A DNA stretch of 64,000 bases from Bradyrhizobium forestalis (lineage in GTDB: Bacteria > Pseudomonadota > Alphaproteobacteria > Rhizobiales > Xanthobacteraceae): positions 310,001 through 374,000 of the forward strand of contig NZ_PGVG01000003.1 of NCBI RefSeq assembly GCF_002795245.1, given 5' to 3'. A program made the position numbers and the translations under genes. The notes beneath the pieces are model-generated. The model did no database searches and was not told where the DNA came from. It saw only the letters and a list, made by a program, of their open reading frames with translations. This document shows positions 1 to 9,200 of the stretch, one piece after another (within the stretch, counting starts at the first letter, position 1; the number at the start of each line of letters is the position of its first letter).

Positions 1-1203
1 GTGAGGGCGAGGGCCATCGGCCTTCGCCATGTCGTGGTGATCGGAGACGCCGAAGAATTTCGTGCGCTTGACTATATACCTTGCAGCGAGCAGGCGCTCC
101 CACCGCTCCCTTCGCCGGCCGAAGTCGCTTTTCTGCAGATATCAGGCGGCAGCACGGGGCTGCCGAAGCTCATCCCACGCACTCATGACGACTATATCTA
201 CAGCTTCCGTGCCAGCGCCGATATCTGCGGCTTGGGCAAAGACAGCGTCTTCATGGCGGCCTTGCCGGTCGCGCATAATTTCCCGATGAGTTCGCCGGGC
301 GTTTTCGGCGCTCTCTATGCCGGCAGCCGCATCGTCATGTGCCCGTCTCCCAGTGCGGAGGCGGCCTTCGCCCTGATCGAACAGGAGCGTGTGACGATGA
401 CCGGCGTTGTCCCTCCGTTGGCGCTGTTATGGATGCAAGCAGCCTCGACGTCCAAGTATGACATCTCAAGTCTCGAAGTCCTGCTCGTCGGCGGCGCGAA
501 ATTCATGCCCGAGGCGGCTTCCCGCGTCCGTGCCGCGCTCGGCTGCACCTTGCAGCAAGTCTTCGGCATGGCCGAGGGACTGGTGAACTACACGCGACTC
601 GACGATCCCGACGACATCATCGTCAACACGCAGGGCAGGCCGATCAGCCCCGACGACGAGGTGCTGATCGTCGACGATTACGGCAATCCGGTTGCCGACG
701 GCGAGCCTGGTCAGTTGCTCACACGCGGACCCTATACCATCCGGAGCTACCACAACGACGATGCCGCGAACGCGCGTGCCTTCACGGAGGATGGTTATTA
801 TCGCACGGGCGACATCGTTTCGCGCACGGGGGAAGGCTATCTCGTGGTGCGGGGGCGAGCGGGAGATCATATCAACCGAGCTGGTGAGAAGGTTTCCGCC
901 GAAGAGATCGAGGATCAGCTTTTGGCTCATCCCGGCGTCTTCGATGCGGCGGTGGTCTCGATCCCAGATCCCTATCTCGGCGAACGAAGTTGCGCTTTCA
1001 TCATACCGAAGGGGGAGAGCCCAGGAGTGGCGGCGCTCAAGGCTTTCGTGCGTGGACGTGGCCTCGCCGAGTTCAAGGTGCCCGACCAGATCGTGTTCGT
1101 CGGTGCCTTCCAGACGACGGCGGTCGGTAAAGTCAACCGCAAGGTGCTGCGGCAGCAGCTTCGCGAGCAATTTCTCAAGACCGTACCGAGAGGACTGACA
1201 TGA
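1..1203 (+). CDS. entE: 2,3-dihydroxybenzoate-AMP ligase (EntE/DhbE family), 5' end cut by window
   Basis: This enzyme activates 2,3-dihydroxybenzoate (DHB) as an acyl-adenylate and loads it on the aryl carrier protein. The visible 400 residues carry the P-loop [16 protein letters not shown], nearly the EntE form, and the core motif [15 protein letters not shown], also EntE-like. GYYRTGDI and the C-terminal lysine region TAVGKVNRK follow. EntE proteins are about 540 residues long, so roughly 130-140 N-terminal residues lie outside the window and the GTG at base 1 is probably not the real start. The stop overlaps the next start by four bases (ATGA), which indicates translational coupling within a siderophore operon. 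Identification as a DHB rather than salicylate ligase rests on the neighbours and the EntE-like motifs. Confidence 0.93.
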   Translation: MRARAIGLRHVVVIGDAEEFRALDYIPCSEQALPPLPSPAEVAFLQISGGSTGLPKLIPRTHDDYIYSFRASADICGLGKDSVFMAALPVAHNFPMSSPGVFGALYAGSRIVMCPSPSAEAAFALIEQERVTMTGVVPPLALLWMQAASTSKYDISSLEVLLVGGAKFMPEAASRVRAALGCTLQQVFGMAEGLVNYTRLDDPDDIIVNTQGRPISPDDEVLIVDDYGNPVADGEPGQLLTRGPYTIRSYHNDDAANARAFTEDGYYRTGDIVSRTGEGYLVVRGRAGDHINRAGEKVSAEEIEDQLLAHPGVFDAAVVSIPDPYLGERSCAFIIPKGESPGVAALKAFVRGRGLAEFKVPDQIVFVGAFQTTAVGKVNRKVLRQQLREQFLKTVPRGLT

Positions 1204-1850
1204 GGCTACCGAAAATAGCGAGCTACGAGCTTCCTTTCGTCGCACAGATTCCGCCCGCACGCGCCAAATGGGCTTTCGATCCCGACCGGGCCGCGCTGCT
1301 GATCCATGATATGCAAAACTACTTCGTCAGTGCTTTCGAACCAGACGCCTCGCCGATTGCTCCGGTCATTGCCAACATCGTTAGCCTGAAAGCTGCGGCG
1401 GTGACGGCGGGGGTGCCGGTCTTCTATACAGCGCAGAACGGTAACCAGGATCGCCGCGACCGGGGACTCCAAGCCGATCTGTGGGGACCGGGCATGACCA
1501 CCACGCCGGAACATCAGCCCATCATCGATCTGCTGCGCCCGGCGGCGGACGATATCGTTGTCGTCAAGCATCGCTACAGCGCCTTTCAGCAGAGCAATCT
1601 TGCTCATCTGATGCGGGTGCGCGGCCGCGACCAAATCGTCATCAGCGGGATCTACGCGCATATCGGTTGCCTGATGACGGCAGGCGAGGCATTCCAGCGG
1701 GACATCAAGCCGTTCTTCGTCGCCGACGCGATGGCTGACTTTTCTCGTGAGCAACACGATTTGGCCTTGAGCTATGTCGCCGCGACTTGTGGAATTCCCT
1801 TGTCGGTCGTGGCGCTCATCCGCGCGATGAACGGGAGGGCGGACGCATGA
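1200..1850 (+). CDS. entB: Isochorismatase (EntB-like, without fused carrier domain)
   Basis: It hydrolyses isochorismate to 2,3-dihydro-2,3-dihydroxybenzoate and pyruvate, the second step of DHB synthesis. The 216 residues cover only the isochorismatase domain. [11 protein letters not shown] near residue 32 holds the conserved Asp, and [14 protein letters not shown] with [15 protein letters not shown] closely follows EntB. Enterobacterial EntB is about 285 residues because it carries a C-terminal aryl carrier domain. Here the protein stops before that domain, and the carrier is encoded by the next, overlapping gene. The start overlaps the entE-like stop and the stop overlaps the carrier start, each by four bases. 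Confidence 0.93.
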   Translation: MRLPKIASYELPFVAQIPPARAKWAFDPDRAALLIHDMQNYFVSAFEPDASPIAPVIANIVSLKAAAVTAGVPVFYTAQNGNQDRRDRGLQADLWGPGMTTTPEHQPIIDLLRPAADDIVVVKHRYSAFQQSNLAHLMRVRGRDQIVISGIYAHIGCLMTAGEAFQRDIKPFFVADAMADFSREQHDLALSYVAATCGIPLSVVALIRAMNGRADA

Positions 1851-2104
1851 CCAAGCCGCTCAGCCTCGACCTCATGCGCGAAGACGTCGCCGCCATCATC
1901 CATATCGGCTCCGCGGAGATCGGTGACGATGACAATCTGATGGACCTCGGGCTTGACTCGATGCGCGCCATGAACCTGGTTCTGATCTGGCAGGAACGTG
2001 GCGTGGATCTCGATTTCTCCCAAATGGCCACGTGTCCGACGCTCGCCGGTTGGTGGCAGCTCGTCAAGCGGCACATGAACGAGATCGCGGAGACACGATC
2101 ATGA
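1847..2104 (+). CDS. Free-standing aryl carrier protein (ArCP)
   Basis: This 85-residue protein should carry DHB as a thioester on phosphopantetheine and present it to the NRPS condensation domain. The attachment motif LGLDSMRAMNLV puts the modified serine at about residue 38. The ATG at 1847 was chosen because it overlaps the isochorismatase stop (ATGA). A longer reading from 1787 would overlap that gene heavily. In E. coli this domain is the C-terminus of EntB, so this is a split arrangement. No phosphopantetheinyl transferase gene is visible in the window. Confidence 0.88.
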   Translation: MTKPLSLDLMREDVAAIIHIGSAEIGDDDNLMDLGLDSMRAMNLVLIWQERGVDLDFSQMATCPTLAGWWQLVKRHMNEIAETRS

Positions 2105-5100
2105 CGGCACCAAGCGTGAGAGCCGCCCCTGACCGGCCGGTGCGCGAGCTTCCCCTGACGCAGGCGCAGTCCGGCATCTGGTTTGCACAGAGCATCGATC
2201 CGGCCAATCCCGTATTCAATACCGGGCATTATGTCGAAATCGATGGAAAGCTCGATGTGGCGGCATTCGAGACCGCGGTTCGGCAGCTCGCGATGGAGGC
2301 CGATGGCCTGTCCGTTCGCATCACCGGCAAGGATGTGCAGATCGTCGAGGAGCGCAATCGACCGCTGCTCGAAGTGGAAGATATGGCGCTTCGCCGCGAT
2401 CCGAAGAGCGACGCCCTGACGGCCATGCGAACGGATATGAACGGCCCTCTCGATCTGGCAAACGGGCCGCTTGCGCGGCAGATACTCTTTCGCCTCGGCG
2501 CGGAACGCTACATCTGGTATCAGCGCATGCATCATGTGGTGACGGACGGGTTTGCGACAGGTCTCGTCACGCAGCGCATTGCGGAGATCTACAACGCTAA
2601 AGTCGCTGGCGGACCGAAAGGCGCAGGACTGACCGCGCTCGGTGTCGCCATTGACGAAGAGAAGGCGTACCGAGGATCGGAGCGGTCCGGGCGCGATGCG
2701 GCCTATTGGCACGAAGCCTTGCGCGATATGCCGGAGGTAGCAGGTCTGAAGGCAGGGCTGGCGCGTTCCGCATCATTCTATGACCACTTCGAAAGAATGC
2801 TCGCACCGGATATTTGCGACAGCCTCCTGCGCCTGGCTCGCACGATGCAACTTTCCTGGGCCGATCTTCTGACGGCGCTGGCCGGGGCCTATTTCGCCCG
2901 CCATGTCAGGCGCAATGAGATCACGATCGGCGTGCCGTTCATGGGGCGTTTCGGCTCGCCGGCGGCCCGGGTTCCGACGATGCTGATGAACATATTGCCG
3001 CTGCGCCTCGACGTCGATGAGGAGGGAGGGCTTGTCCAATGGCTCGCGCAGGCGGCCGGCCGAATGGCGCGAGATCGCCGCCACGGGCGCCATCGCAGCG
3101 AACAGATGCGTCGCGACCTTGGACTCCTTGGCGGCCAACGGCGGCTCTGTGGTCCTCTTGTCAATATTCTGCCCTTCGATGCAGTCCCACGGCTTGCTGG
3201 CCTGGAAACGAGGCTGACCACTCTGGGAACCGGGCCGGTAGACGACATCACCTTCACCTTTCGCGGTGACCCGACGGCCCAGTGTCTCAGCCTTGAAGTC
3301 GATACCAATCCCGTTCTGTACGAAGCGGGAGAGGCCGAGAGCCATGCCAGCCGCCTTGCGAATTTCGTCGGTGCGGCCGTCGAGGCGGCCCTTGCGGGCC
3401 GGTCGCTGCGCGAGGTGGCAACGGTCACAGATGAGGAGCGTTGCTGGCTGCTCGAGCGTCTGAACGATACCGCGCATCCGGTCACGGACAGGACGCTGTC
3501 GCAGCTGCTGGAAGACAGCTTCGTTTTCTTTGCCGACAGGCAGGCGCTACGCTTCGGCGGCCGATCTCTCACCTACGCCGAACTTGATCGCCGCACGGCG
3601 GCGTTGGCGGAGGCGCTTGTCGCGCGCGGCGCCGGACGGAACACGATCGTGGCCGTGACGCTGCCGCGCTCGCTCGATCTCATCGTGGCGCTGATCGCGA
3701 TCCTGCGCGCGGGTGCGGCCTATATGCCGCTCGATCTCGCCCATCCGCGGGAGCGGCTGGACAGGATCCTGGCGTCGTCGCGCCCGATTCTTGTCCTTGG
3801 TGCCGAGGACAGCGACCCGCTTGGTACGATCGAGATGTTTTCGCCGCCTGCCTGGCCGACCAACCCGCAAGGTCGCGCGCTTGGGCAGACAGCCGGCGAG
3901 AGTGCCGCCTATGTGATCTATACGTCTGGCTCCACTGGGGAGCCGAAGGGCGTCGTGGTCGAGCATGCGGCGATCGTCAACCGACTCGAATGGATGCGGC
4001 AGCATTACGACTTCGGCTGTAGCGATGTCATCCTGCAGAAGACGCCGATGACCTTCGACGTTTCCGTTTGGGAATTCTTCCTCGCTTTCCTTTCTGGCGG
4101 AATCCTCGTGATTGCTCCGCCCGACGCGCACAAGGACCCGAGGGCCATTGCGCAGATCATCCGGGACGAGAAGATCACGACGATCCATTTCGTGCCCTCG
4201 ATGTTGTCGGCCTTTCTGGCGGAGCCCGGTTCGCGCGGTATCGCGATGAAGCGGGTCTTCTGCAGCGGTGAGGAGCTCACGGCCGATCTGCGCGATCGCT
4301 TTCTTGAGCGAATGACGGCGGAGCTGCACAATCTCTATGGCCCGACCGAAGCTGCGGTCGATGTCAGCTATTGGCCGGCCGTCGCGGGCGATTCCTCGCG
4401 CCCGGTCCCGATCGGCTACCCGGTCTGGAACACACGTCTTTACGTGCTTGACGACCATATGCGACCTGTGCCGGTCGGCGTCGAGGGGCATCTCTACCTT
4501 GCCGGAGCTCAACTGGCGCGCGAATATCTCGGCCAGAAGGAGCTGACAGCGAAACGCTTCGTTGCCGATCCCTTCCATCCCGGAGAGCGCATGTATTGTA
4601 CGGGCGATCTCGCGCGTGTTCGCGCCGATGGCGCGATCCTCTATCTCGGACGCTCCGATCATCAGATCAAACTGCGTGGCCTGCGCATCGAGCTCGGCGA
4701 GATCGAAGCGGCAATCCTGTCCCATCCGGTGGTGACGCAGGCGGTGGCTGACGTTCGGGAGGATCAGGCGGGAGAAAAACGCATCGTTGCCTATGTTACC
4801 CTGGAAGGTGGCGAGGCGGACAATGGAGCTGCGGATGACATTCTCGCCCACGCCAAACGCTTTCTGCCGGACTACATGATGCCCTCGGCGGTCGTCGTGC
4901 TCCACGCGCTGCCGGTGAGCACCAACGGCAAGCTCGATCGCAAGCTGTTGCCGGCGCCTGTCTTCGCCGGCGGTCGTGGTCACGCGCCTGCCACGGAAAA
5001 CGAAAAGCTTGTTGCAATGCTGTTCGAGCGGGTCTTGCAGGCTGAGGGGCCGTTTCAGGTCGATGATGATTTCTTTGATCTCGGCGGGCATTCGCTCCTG

Positions 5101-6051
5101 GCGGTGGAGCTGATGCTGCACTTGCGCGAAACGACCGGTCATGAACCGGGCATCGGTGTCCTGTTCGAGAATTCCACCATCGGCAGGCTCGCCAAATATC
5201 TGGATCGAGGGGCTGCGAGCGAAGGCGCGGGACTGCAGCCGCTGGTCAAGCTGAACGCGGCCGATCGGGGCAGGGCACCGGTCTTCATGCTTCATCCGGC
5301 CGGCGGGCTTTGCTGGTGCTACAATGGACTAGCCCGAGCGCTCGGTGCCGACAGGCCCGCTTGGGGTGTTCAGGCTCTGGCGCTCGATCCTGATGAGCAA
5401 GCGCCGGAAAGTCTTGATGATATGGCGCGCGACTATGCGCGCCGCATCGCGTTCATCGCAGACCGACAGATGATTCATGTCGTCGGCTGGTCGATCGGCG
5501 GTATCCTTGCGCAGGCGATCGCTGTGCATTTGATAGAGATGGGGCAGAAGGTCGGCGTTGTTGCCATGCTGGACGCCTACCCCTGCGATTGCTGGCGCGA
5601 TGAGCCAGATCCGGGGCCGGGTGCCGAATTGAGGGCACTGCTTGCGATCGGTGGCCACGATCCCGATGGACTGCCGGAACTGCCACTGACGCGCGATGCG
5701 GTCATGACTTTTCTTGCCGAAAGCGAAAGTCCGCTCAGTCGGCTGCCCGCGGCGGCGCTTGATGGCATGGTCCGGGTGGTGGCTCTCAACAATCGCCTGG
5801 TGCGCGGGCATCGCCATAGCCGCTACGATGGTCCGGTGTTGCACTTTCGGGCGGCCGGGGATCAAGCCAATGACCGGACAGGGCTTCGGCCGGAAAGCTG
5901 GATGCCCTACATCGGATCACTCGATATCCGGGATGTCCCTCTCGTTCACGCACACATGACGGGCGCTGAAGCCGTGCTCCATGTCGCGCCGATGTTGAAG
6001 GCGGCACTTCTGGAGCACGAGATCGGAAGAGCAAAGGGAGATGAGCCGTGA
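2101..6051 (+). CDS. entF: Serine-activating NRPS, C-A-T-TE (EntF-like enterobactin synthase component F)
   Basis: The 1316 residues match the EntF size (about 1290) and domain order. The condensation domain carries HHVVTDG at residues 144-150. The adenylation domain has YTSGSTGEPKG near 606, FDVSVWEF with D653, and NLYGPTEAAVD. The thiolation motif GGHSLL puts the modified serine at 998, and the thioesterase motif GWSIGG puts the nucleophile at about 1131. Reading the specificity pocket by alignment to GrsA gives D-V-W-H-F-S-L-V-D plus the invariant K, the serine code of EntF. The predicted product is a DHB-Ser ester, likely cyclised by the TE. The ATG at 2101 overlaps the ArCP stop and was preferred over an upstream in-frame start at 2032. 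EntF-type A domains often need an MbtH partner, which is not seen here. Confidence 0.93.
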   Translation: MTAPSVRAAPDRPVRELPLTQAQSGIWFAQSIDPANPVFNTGHYVEIDGKLDVAAFETAVRQLAMEADGLSVRITGKDVQIVEERNRPLLEVEDMALRRDPKSDALTAMRTDMNGPLDLANGPLARQILFRLGAERYIWYQRMHHVVTDGFATGLVTQRIAEIYNAKVAGGPKGAGLTALGVAIDEEKAYRGSERSGRDAAYWHEALRDMPEVAGLKAGLARSASFYDHFERMLAPDICDSLLRLARTMQLSWADLLTALAGAYFARHVRRNEITIGVPFMGRFGSPAARVPTMLMNILPLRLDVDEEGGLVQWLAQAAGRMARDRRHGRHRSEQMRRDLGLLGGQRRLCGPLVNILPFDAVPRLAGLETRLTTLGTGPVDDITFTFRGDPTAQCLSLEVDTNPVLYEAGEAESHASRLANFVGAAVEAALAGRSLREVATVTDEERCWLLERLNDTAHPVTDRTLSQLLEDSFVFFADRQALRFGGRSLTYAELDRRTAALAEALVARGAGRNTIVAVTLPRSLDLIVALIAILRAGAAYMPLDLAHPRERLDRILASSRPILVLGAEDSDPLGTIEMFSPPAWPTNPQGRALGQTAGESAAYVIYTSGSTGEPKGVVVEHAAIVNRLEWMRQHYDFGCSDVILQKTPMTFDVSVWEFFLAFLSGGILVIAPPDAHKDPRAIAQIIRDEKITTIHFVPSMLSAFLAEPGSRGIAMKRVFCSGEELTADLRDRFLERMTAELHNLYGPTEAAVDVSYWPAVAGDSSRPVPIGYPVWNTRLYVLDDHMRPVPVGVEGHLYLAGAQLAREYLGQKELTAKRFVADPFHPGERMYCTGDLARVRADGAILYLGRSDHQIKLRGLRIELGEIEAAILSHPVVTQAVADVREDQAGEKRIVAYVTLEGGEADNGAADDILAHAKRFLPDYMMPSAVVVLHALPVSTNGKLDRKLLPAPVFAGGRGHAPATENEKLVAMLFERVLQAEGPFQVDDDFFDLGGHSLLAVELMLHLRETTGHEPGIGVLFENSTIGRLAKYLDRGAASEGAGLQPLVKLNAADRGRAPVFMLHPAGGLCWCYNGLARALGADRPAWGVQALALDPDEQAPESLDDMARDYARRIAFIADRQMIHVVGWSIGGILAQAIAVHLIEMGQKVGVVAMLDAYPCDCWRDEPDPGPGAELRALLAIGGHDPDGLPELPLTRDAVMTFLAESESPLSRLPAAALDGMVRVVALNNRLVRGHRHSRYDGPVLHFRAAGDQANDRTGLRPESWMPYIGSLDIRDVPLVHAHMTGAEAVLHVAPMLKAALLEHEIGRAKGDEP

Positions 6052-6809
6052 GCGAGTTCAACGGCAAGACGGTGTTCTTGACGGGCGCAGCCGGCGGGAT
6101 CGGGTTTGCGGTGGTCAAGGCGTTGTTGCGGGAGGGCGCGACTGTCTTTGCCACCGATAGTTCGACGGGTGCGCTGGCCGAACTTGCCTGCGACAATCTC
6201 TTCGCTCGTTCGCTCGACGTGACGAAAGGCGCCGACGTGGAACGCGTTGTCGGAGAGATGGCCGCGCAATGCGGTGGCATCGACTTCGGCGTCAATGTCG
6301 CCGGCGTACTTTCCACGACCGCGGTCGTGGAAACGAGCGACGTAGAATGGGAACGAGTCTTTTCTGTCAACGTGGCCGGGGTGTTCCATGTTTCTCGAGC
6401 GCTCGCCCGCCGTATGGCGCCGCGTCGCAAGGGCGGTATCGTCACGGTAAGCTCCAATGCCGCAGGCATTCCGCGCAAGAATATGGCAGCCTATGCCGCT
6501 TCGAAAGCGGCTGCGACCATGTTCACCCGTTGCCTCGGCCTGGAGCTGGCCGAGTATGGCATTCGCTGCAATATCGTGGCTCCCGGATCGACGCTGACGC
6601 CGATGCAGACGGGCATGTGGAGCGACGAGCGCGGTGGTGAGCGGGTGATCGAGGGCTCCCTTGAGAATTTCAAGACCGGCATTCCGCTTCGCAAGCTTGC
6701 GACCCCAGAGGATATCGCCAATTCGATTTTGTTCCTGCTGTCGGATAAGGCAGGGCATATCACGATGGCCGACATCTATGTCGACGGAGGCGCAACGCTG
6801 CATGCATGA
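6048..6809 (+). CDS. entA: 2,3-dihydro-2,3-dihydroxybenzoate dehydrogenase (EntA-like SDR)
   Basis: This short-chain dehydrogenase would oxidise 2,3-dihydro-DHB to DHB with NAD+. The 253 residues show the cofactor motif TGAAGGIGFAV near the N-terminus, a VNVAGV segment, the catalytic YAASK motif and the C-terminal YVDGGATLHA typical of EntA. The start is GTG, overlapping the NRPS stop by four bases (GTGA). Its place between the NRPS and an esterase supports the specific assignment over a generic SDR. It is probably translated with the rest of the operon. Confidence 0.9.
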   Translation: MSEFNGKTVFLTGAAGGIGFAVVKALLREGATVFATDSSTGALAELACDNLFARSLDVTKGADVERVVGEMAAQCGGIDFGVNVAGVLSTTAVVETSDVEWERVFSVNVAGVFHVSRALARRMAPRRKGGIVTVSSNAAGIPRKNMAAYAASKAAATMFTRCLGLELAEYGIRCNIVAPGSTLTPMQTGMWSDERGGERVIEGSLENFKTGIPLRKLATPEDIANSILFLLSDKAGHITMADIYVDGGATLHA

Positions 6810-7725
6810 GAAAGCTGTGGGAGAGACCCCAGGGAGCGCGCCAACGAGCAATGACCTGTCGGGCTCGTCGGTCCCTGAATCGCTCGTCGTGCCGGGGTGC
6901 TCGAGATTTGCGTTGCGCTCGTCAGAAACAGGGCTTTGTTACGAGATCTTCATCTATGTCCCGGAAGCAGAGCCGCCCGTTAGCGGCTTTCCGGTTATTT
7001 ATGTGCTGGACGGAAATTCAGATTTCATCACCGTCGCTGAGACCGTGCGGCGTGTCTCTCGGCGTCCAAAGGCGACCGGCATCGTTCCGGCGATTGTCGT
7101 CGGCATCGGCTATCCCAATACGAATGGATACAATACCGACCGCCGCCATCTGGACTTCACGCGCGGGCCCGCGGATGCCAGCGTATTTCCGGACAAGGCC
7201 ACAGATGGCTGCGGCGGCCAGGCCGCCTATATCCGCTTCCTTGGAAATCAGTTGCTGCCGCATGTCCAGTCGCGGCTCAACGTCGATCCGGGCCGTCGCA
7301 TTCTTCTGGGACACTCTCTCGCCGGTTATTTCGTGCTGGACCTGCTATCGCAGCGGCCGGACATGTTCAACGGCTATATCAGCTTCAGCCCCTCGGTCTG
7401 GTGGGACAGAACGGGCCTATCGCGGGCGTTGGCGTCAGCGAACGCCGTCACGCGGCCGATCCGCCTCTTTACGGCGGTCGGCCGCTGGGAGCAGGAACTT
7501 GCGCCCTGGCAGGCGACGGCAAACTTCGGCGACAAGTATCATGATATCCGCAAAGTTCGCCGCATGATCGACAATGCGCGCGAAATTTCCGGTGAGGTCA
7601 GTGCGGCGTTCGGCGCGCAGGCGGATGTGCGGTTTGAACTCGGCGAGGACGACGATCATGCGAGCATCGTCACAGCGATGCTTTGTCATGCTCTTCGTTT
7701 CGCCGGAGCCGCTTTTGCTCGTTGA
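6802..7725 (+). CDS. Siderophore esterase, alpha/beta hydrolase (IroE/BesA/Fes type)
   Basis: The 307-residue protein belongs to the putative esterase family that hydrolyses the trilactone or ester bonds of catecholate siderophores to release iron. Visible are the core strand GFPVIYVLDGNSDF, the nucleophile elbow LLGHSLAGYF with Ser at about residue 172, and SPSVWWD, typical of this family. The ATG at 6802 is in frame and overlaps the dehydrogenase gene by eight bases. No signal peptide is evident, so a cytoplasmic site, as for Fes, is likely. The location at the end of the biosynthetic operon suggests it acts on the siderophore made here. Trilactone or linear specificity cannot be read from sequence. 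Confidence 0.85.
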   Translation: MHEKAVGETPGSAPTSNDLSGSSVPESLVVPGCSRFALRSSETGLCYEIFIYVPEAEPPVSGFPVIYVLDGNSDFITVAETVRRVSRRPKATGIVPAIVVGIGYPNTNGYNTDRRHLDFTRGPADASVFPDKATDGCGGQAAYIRFLGNQLLPHVQSRLNVDPGRRILLGHSLAGYFVLDLLSQRPDMFNGYISFSPSVWWDRTGLSRALASANAVTRPIRLFTAVGRWEQELAPWQATANFGDKYHDIRKVRRMIDNAREISGEVSAAFGAQADVRFELGEDDDHASIVTAMLCHALRFAGAAFAR

Positions 7726-8194
7726 AAGCGGATAATTGCAAGGTCGGCGCCCGCATCCAGTCAGACCGCCCCGTCAACAATGATGAGCGAGGTATCAGCC
7801 GCATCCGCCCCGACAGAGAGAGAAATCCGACTTTCGCCGGACTTCGTTTCAAAATGCTCGCTTCCGATTGCCAACTGGGCCCGCTGAAGGGCGCCGTTCG
7901 ACCATCTCTGGTAGACTAAAATAGGATGGTTGCGTGCCTCCGCCTGGTCAGGGAGGCGGCGCTATATGTCCATGGGGCACGATCGTTTCTGGACGTTGTG
8001 CTGTTGAGCGCAATCATCATGAGCCAGTTTAGAAGTCATTTAATCTGATCGCTCGATCGTAGCCCTCTGCCGAGCAGTGAGTCTAAGTTGTACCTGTGCC
8101 TCATGTTTGAGGGTTCGCCATCGCAGGCTTGAGATGCAGCGGTCTTGAGAACGGGAGAATCGTGACGGGACCGATCGCCTCCGAAGGAGTGGAT
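7726..8194 (+). other. Intergenic region between biosynthetic operon and AraC gene
   Basis: About 470 bases have no convincing gene; short reading frames here lack family motifs. GCCTCC and GGAGGC around 7937-7962 could form a stem-loop after the esterase gene, but no T-run follows, so a terminator is not supported. The right part contains the A+T-rich site at 8028-8043 and presumably the AraC gene promoter. Confidence 0.5.
8028..8043 (+). promoter_or_regulatory. A+T-rich imperfect inverted repeat, possible iron-responsive (Irr/Fur-type) or AraC site
   Basis: TTTAGAAGTCATTTAA lies upstream of the AraC-type gene within CAGTTT...TCTGA. A similar CAGTTT...CTCTGA block with an inverted repeat lies upstream of the TonB receptor (9064-9087). 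Sharing by two iron-uptake promoters suggests a common regulator. It resembles rhizobial iron-control elements only loosely. Confidence 0.25.
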
Positions 8195-9037
8195 TTGAAC
8201 GAGCGGTTGATAATGATGTCGGGCGGGTTCGTCCTCGCGGCTGGAATCAACCGCTTCGATCAGCCCAAGCGGGTCAATACGGCCCTGCCTGCGGGTATCA
8301 AGACCGTGGTGCTCTTGAGCGGCCGTTTGCAGATCAGCGTCGGCGGTGGCCGCGGGCGCGAGGTGTGCGGACCGACCGTGCTGCTGATCCGCAGCTCGGC
8401 GGATGCGGAGCGAGACCAGGTCTTCGCGGCCAATGCGCCGATCCGCTACCTGATCGTGCAGATGAACGAGAGCGTGCTCGGCGCCGAGATGACGGATGCG
8501 CTCGACCGGTCGTTCGCCGCGATCGGAGGCGCCAGCCATAGCGGTGCGAAGCTTGCTTCCTGTCCGGCGAGCCGCGCGCTGCAGGTGCTGGTGTCGCAGA
8601 TCACGAACTGCCCGATCCGCGGTCCCGAGCGCGAGCTCTATCTTTGCGGCAAGGCGATGCAGCTCGTAGCGCTCGCGATCTCCTCCTGCACCACGCAGAC
8701 GGGCGATGCCGGCAGCCGGCTCGCGGTGCGCGATGTCGAGCGCATCCGCAAGGCCCGCGATCTGCTGGTGGCCTCGATGCGGGAGCCGCCAAGTCTCGAC
8801 GCGCTGGCGCAGCAGATCGGACTCAATGTGCGGAAGCTCTCGTCCGGATTTCGCCAGGTCTTTGGCGCGAGCGTGTTCGGCTTCCTCCAGGAATACCGGC
8901 TGGAGCAGGCCTACAAGCTGATCTCGACAGGCGAAATGAGCGTGTCGGAAGCGGCCTTCCACGTCGGCTATGGCGCCGCCCATTTCGCCACCATATTCCG
9001 CAAGCGCTTTGGCGTCTCGCCGAGCAGCCTGCGCTGA
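8195..9037 (+). CDS. AraC-family transcriptional regulator (PchR-like)
   Basis: This probable DNA-binding activator has the C-terminal AraC double helix-turn-helix: PSLDALAQQIGLNVRKLSSG followed by MSVSEAAFHVGYGAAHFATI and the closing RKRFGVSPSSLR. The N-terminal half has short beta-rich motifs (AGIKTVVLLSGRLQISVGGG) typical of siderophore-sensing regulators such as PchR. The TTG at 8195 follows a good ribosome-binding site (GAAGGAG at 8183-8189). A GTG at 8189 and a longer reading from TTG 8129 are alternatives. It directly precedes the TonB receptor and probably activates receptor and ABC genes when siderophore is bound. The ligand is inferred from position only. Confidence 0.85.
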   Translation: MNERLIMMSGGFVLAAGINRFDQPKRVNTALPAGIKTVVLLSGRLQISVGGGRGREVCGPTVLLIRSSADAERDQVFAANAPIRYLIVQMNESVLGAEMTDALDRSFAAIGGASHSGAKLASCPASRALQVLVSQITNCPIRGPERELYLCGKAMQLVALAISSCTTQTGDAGSRLAVRDVERIRKARDLLVASMREPPSLDALAQQIGLNVRKLSSGFRQVFGASVFGFLQEYRLEQAYKLISTGEMSVSEAAFHVGYGAAHFATIFRKRFGVSPSSLR

Positions 9038-9063
9038 CGGTAGGATCAACCACATCCTGTCCC

Positions 9064-9087
9064 AGTTTTTAGGTTTCCTAACTCTGA
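9064..9087 (+). promoter_or_regulatory. Inverted repeat upstream of TonB receptor (possible operator)
   Basis: TTAGG-TTT-CCTAA (9069-9081) is a perfect 5-base inverted repeat inside a CAGTTT...CTCTGA block that resembles the site upstream of the AraC gene. It lies about 120 bases before the receptor start. Iron-responsive or AraC-regulator binding is an inference. Confidence 0.3.
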
Positions 9088-9200
9088 GCGAAAGCGAGAG
9101 TCCGGCGAACGAAAGTCGGCCCCTAGGTCCAGTTTTCCCATCGTGCAACACCGGATGCAGCGCGGCGCGGGGGTGCCGTGGCGAATTCTTGGACAAGGGG

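Noticed and set aside
3547..5295. 582-residue open frame on the minus strand inside the NRPS gene
   Set aside because: It is antisense to the A and T domains, rich in Arg and His, and has no motif; long shadow frames are expected in high-GC genes.
7937..7962. Terminator after the esterase gene
   Set aside because: GCCTCC/GGAGGC can pair but there is no T-run after the stem.
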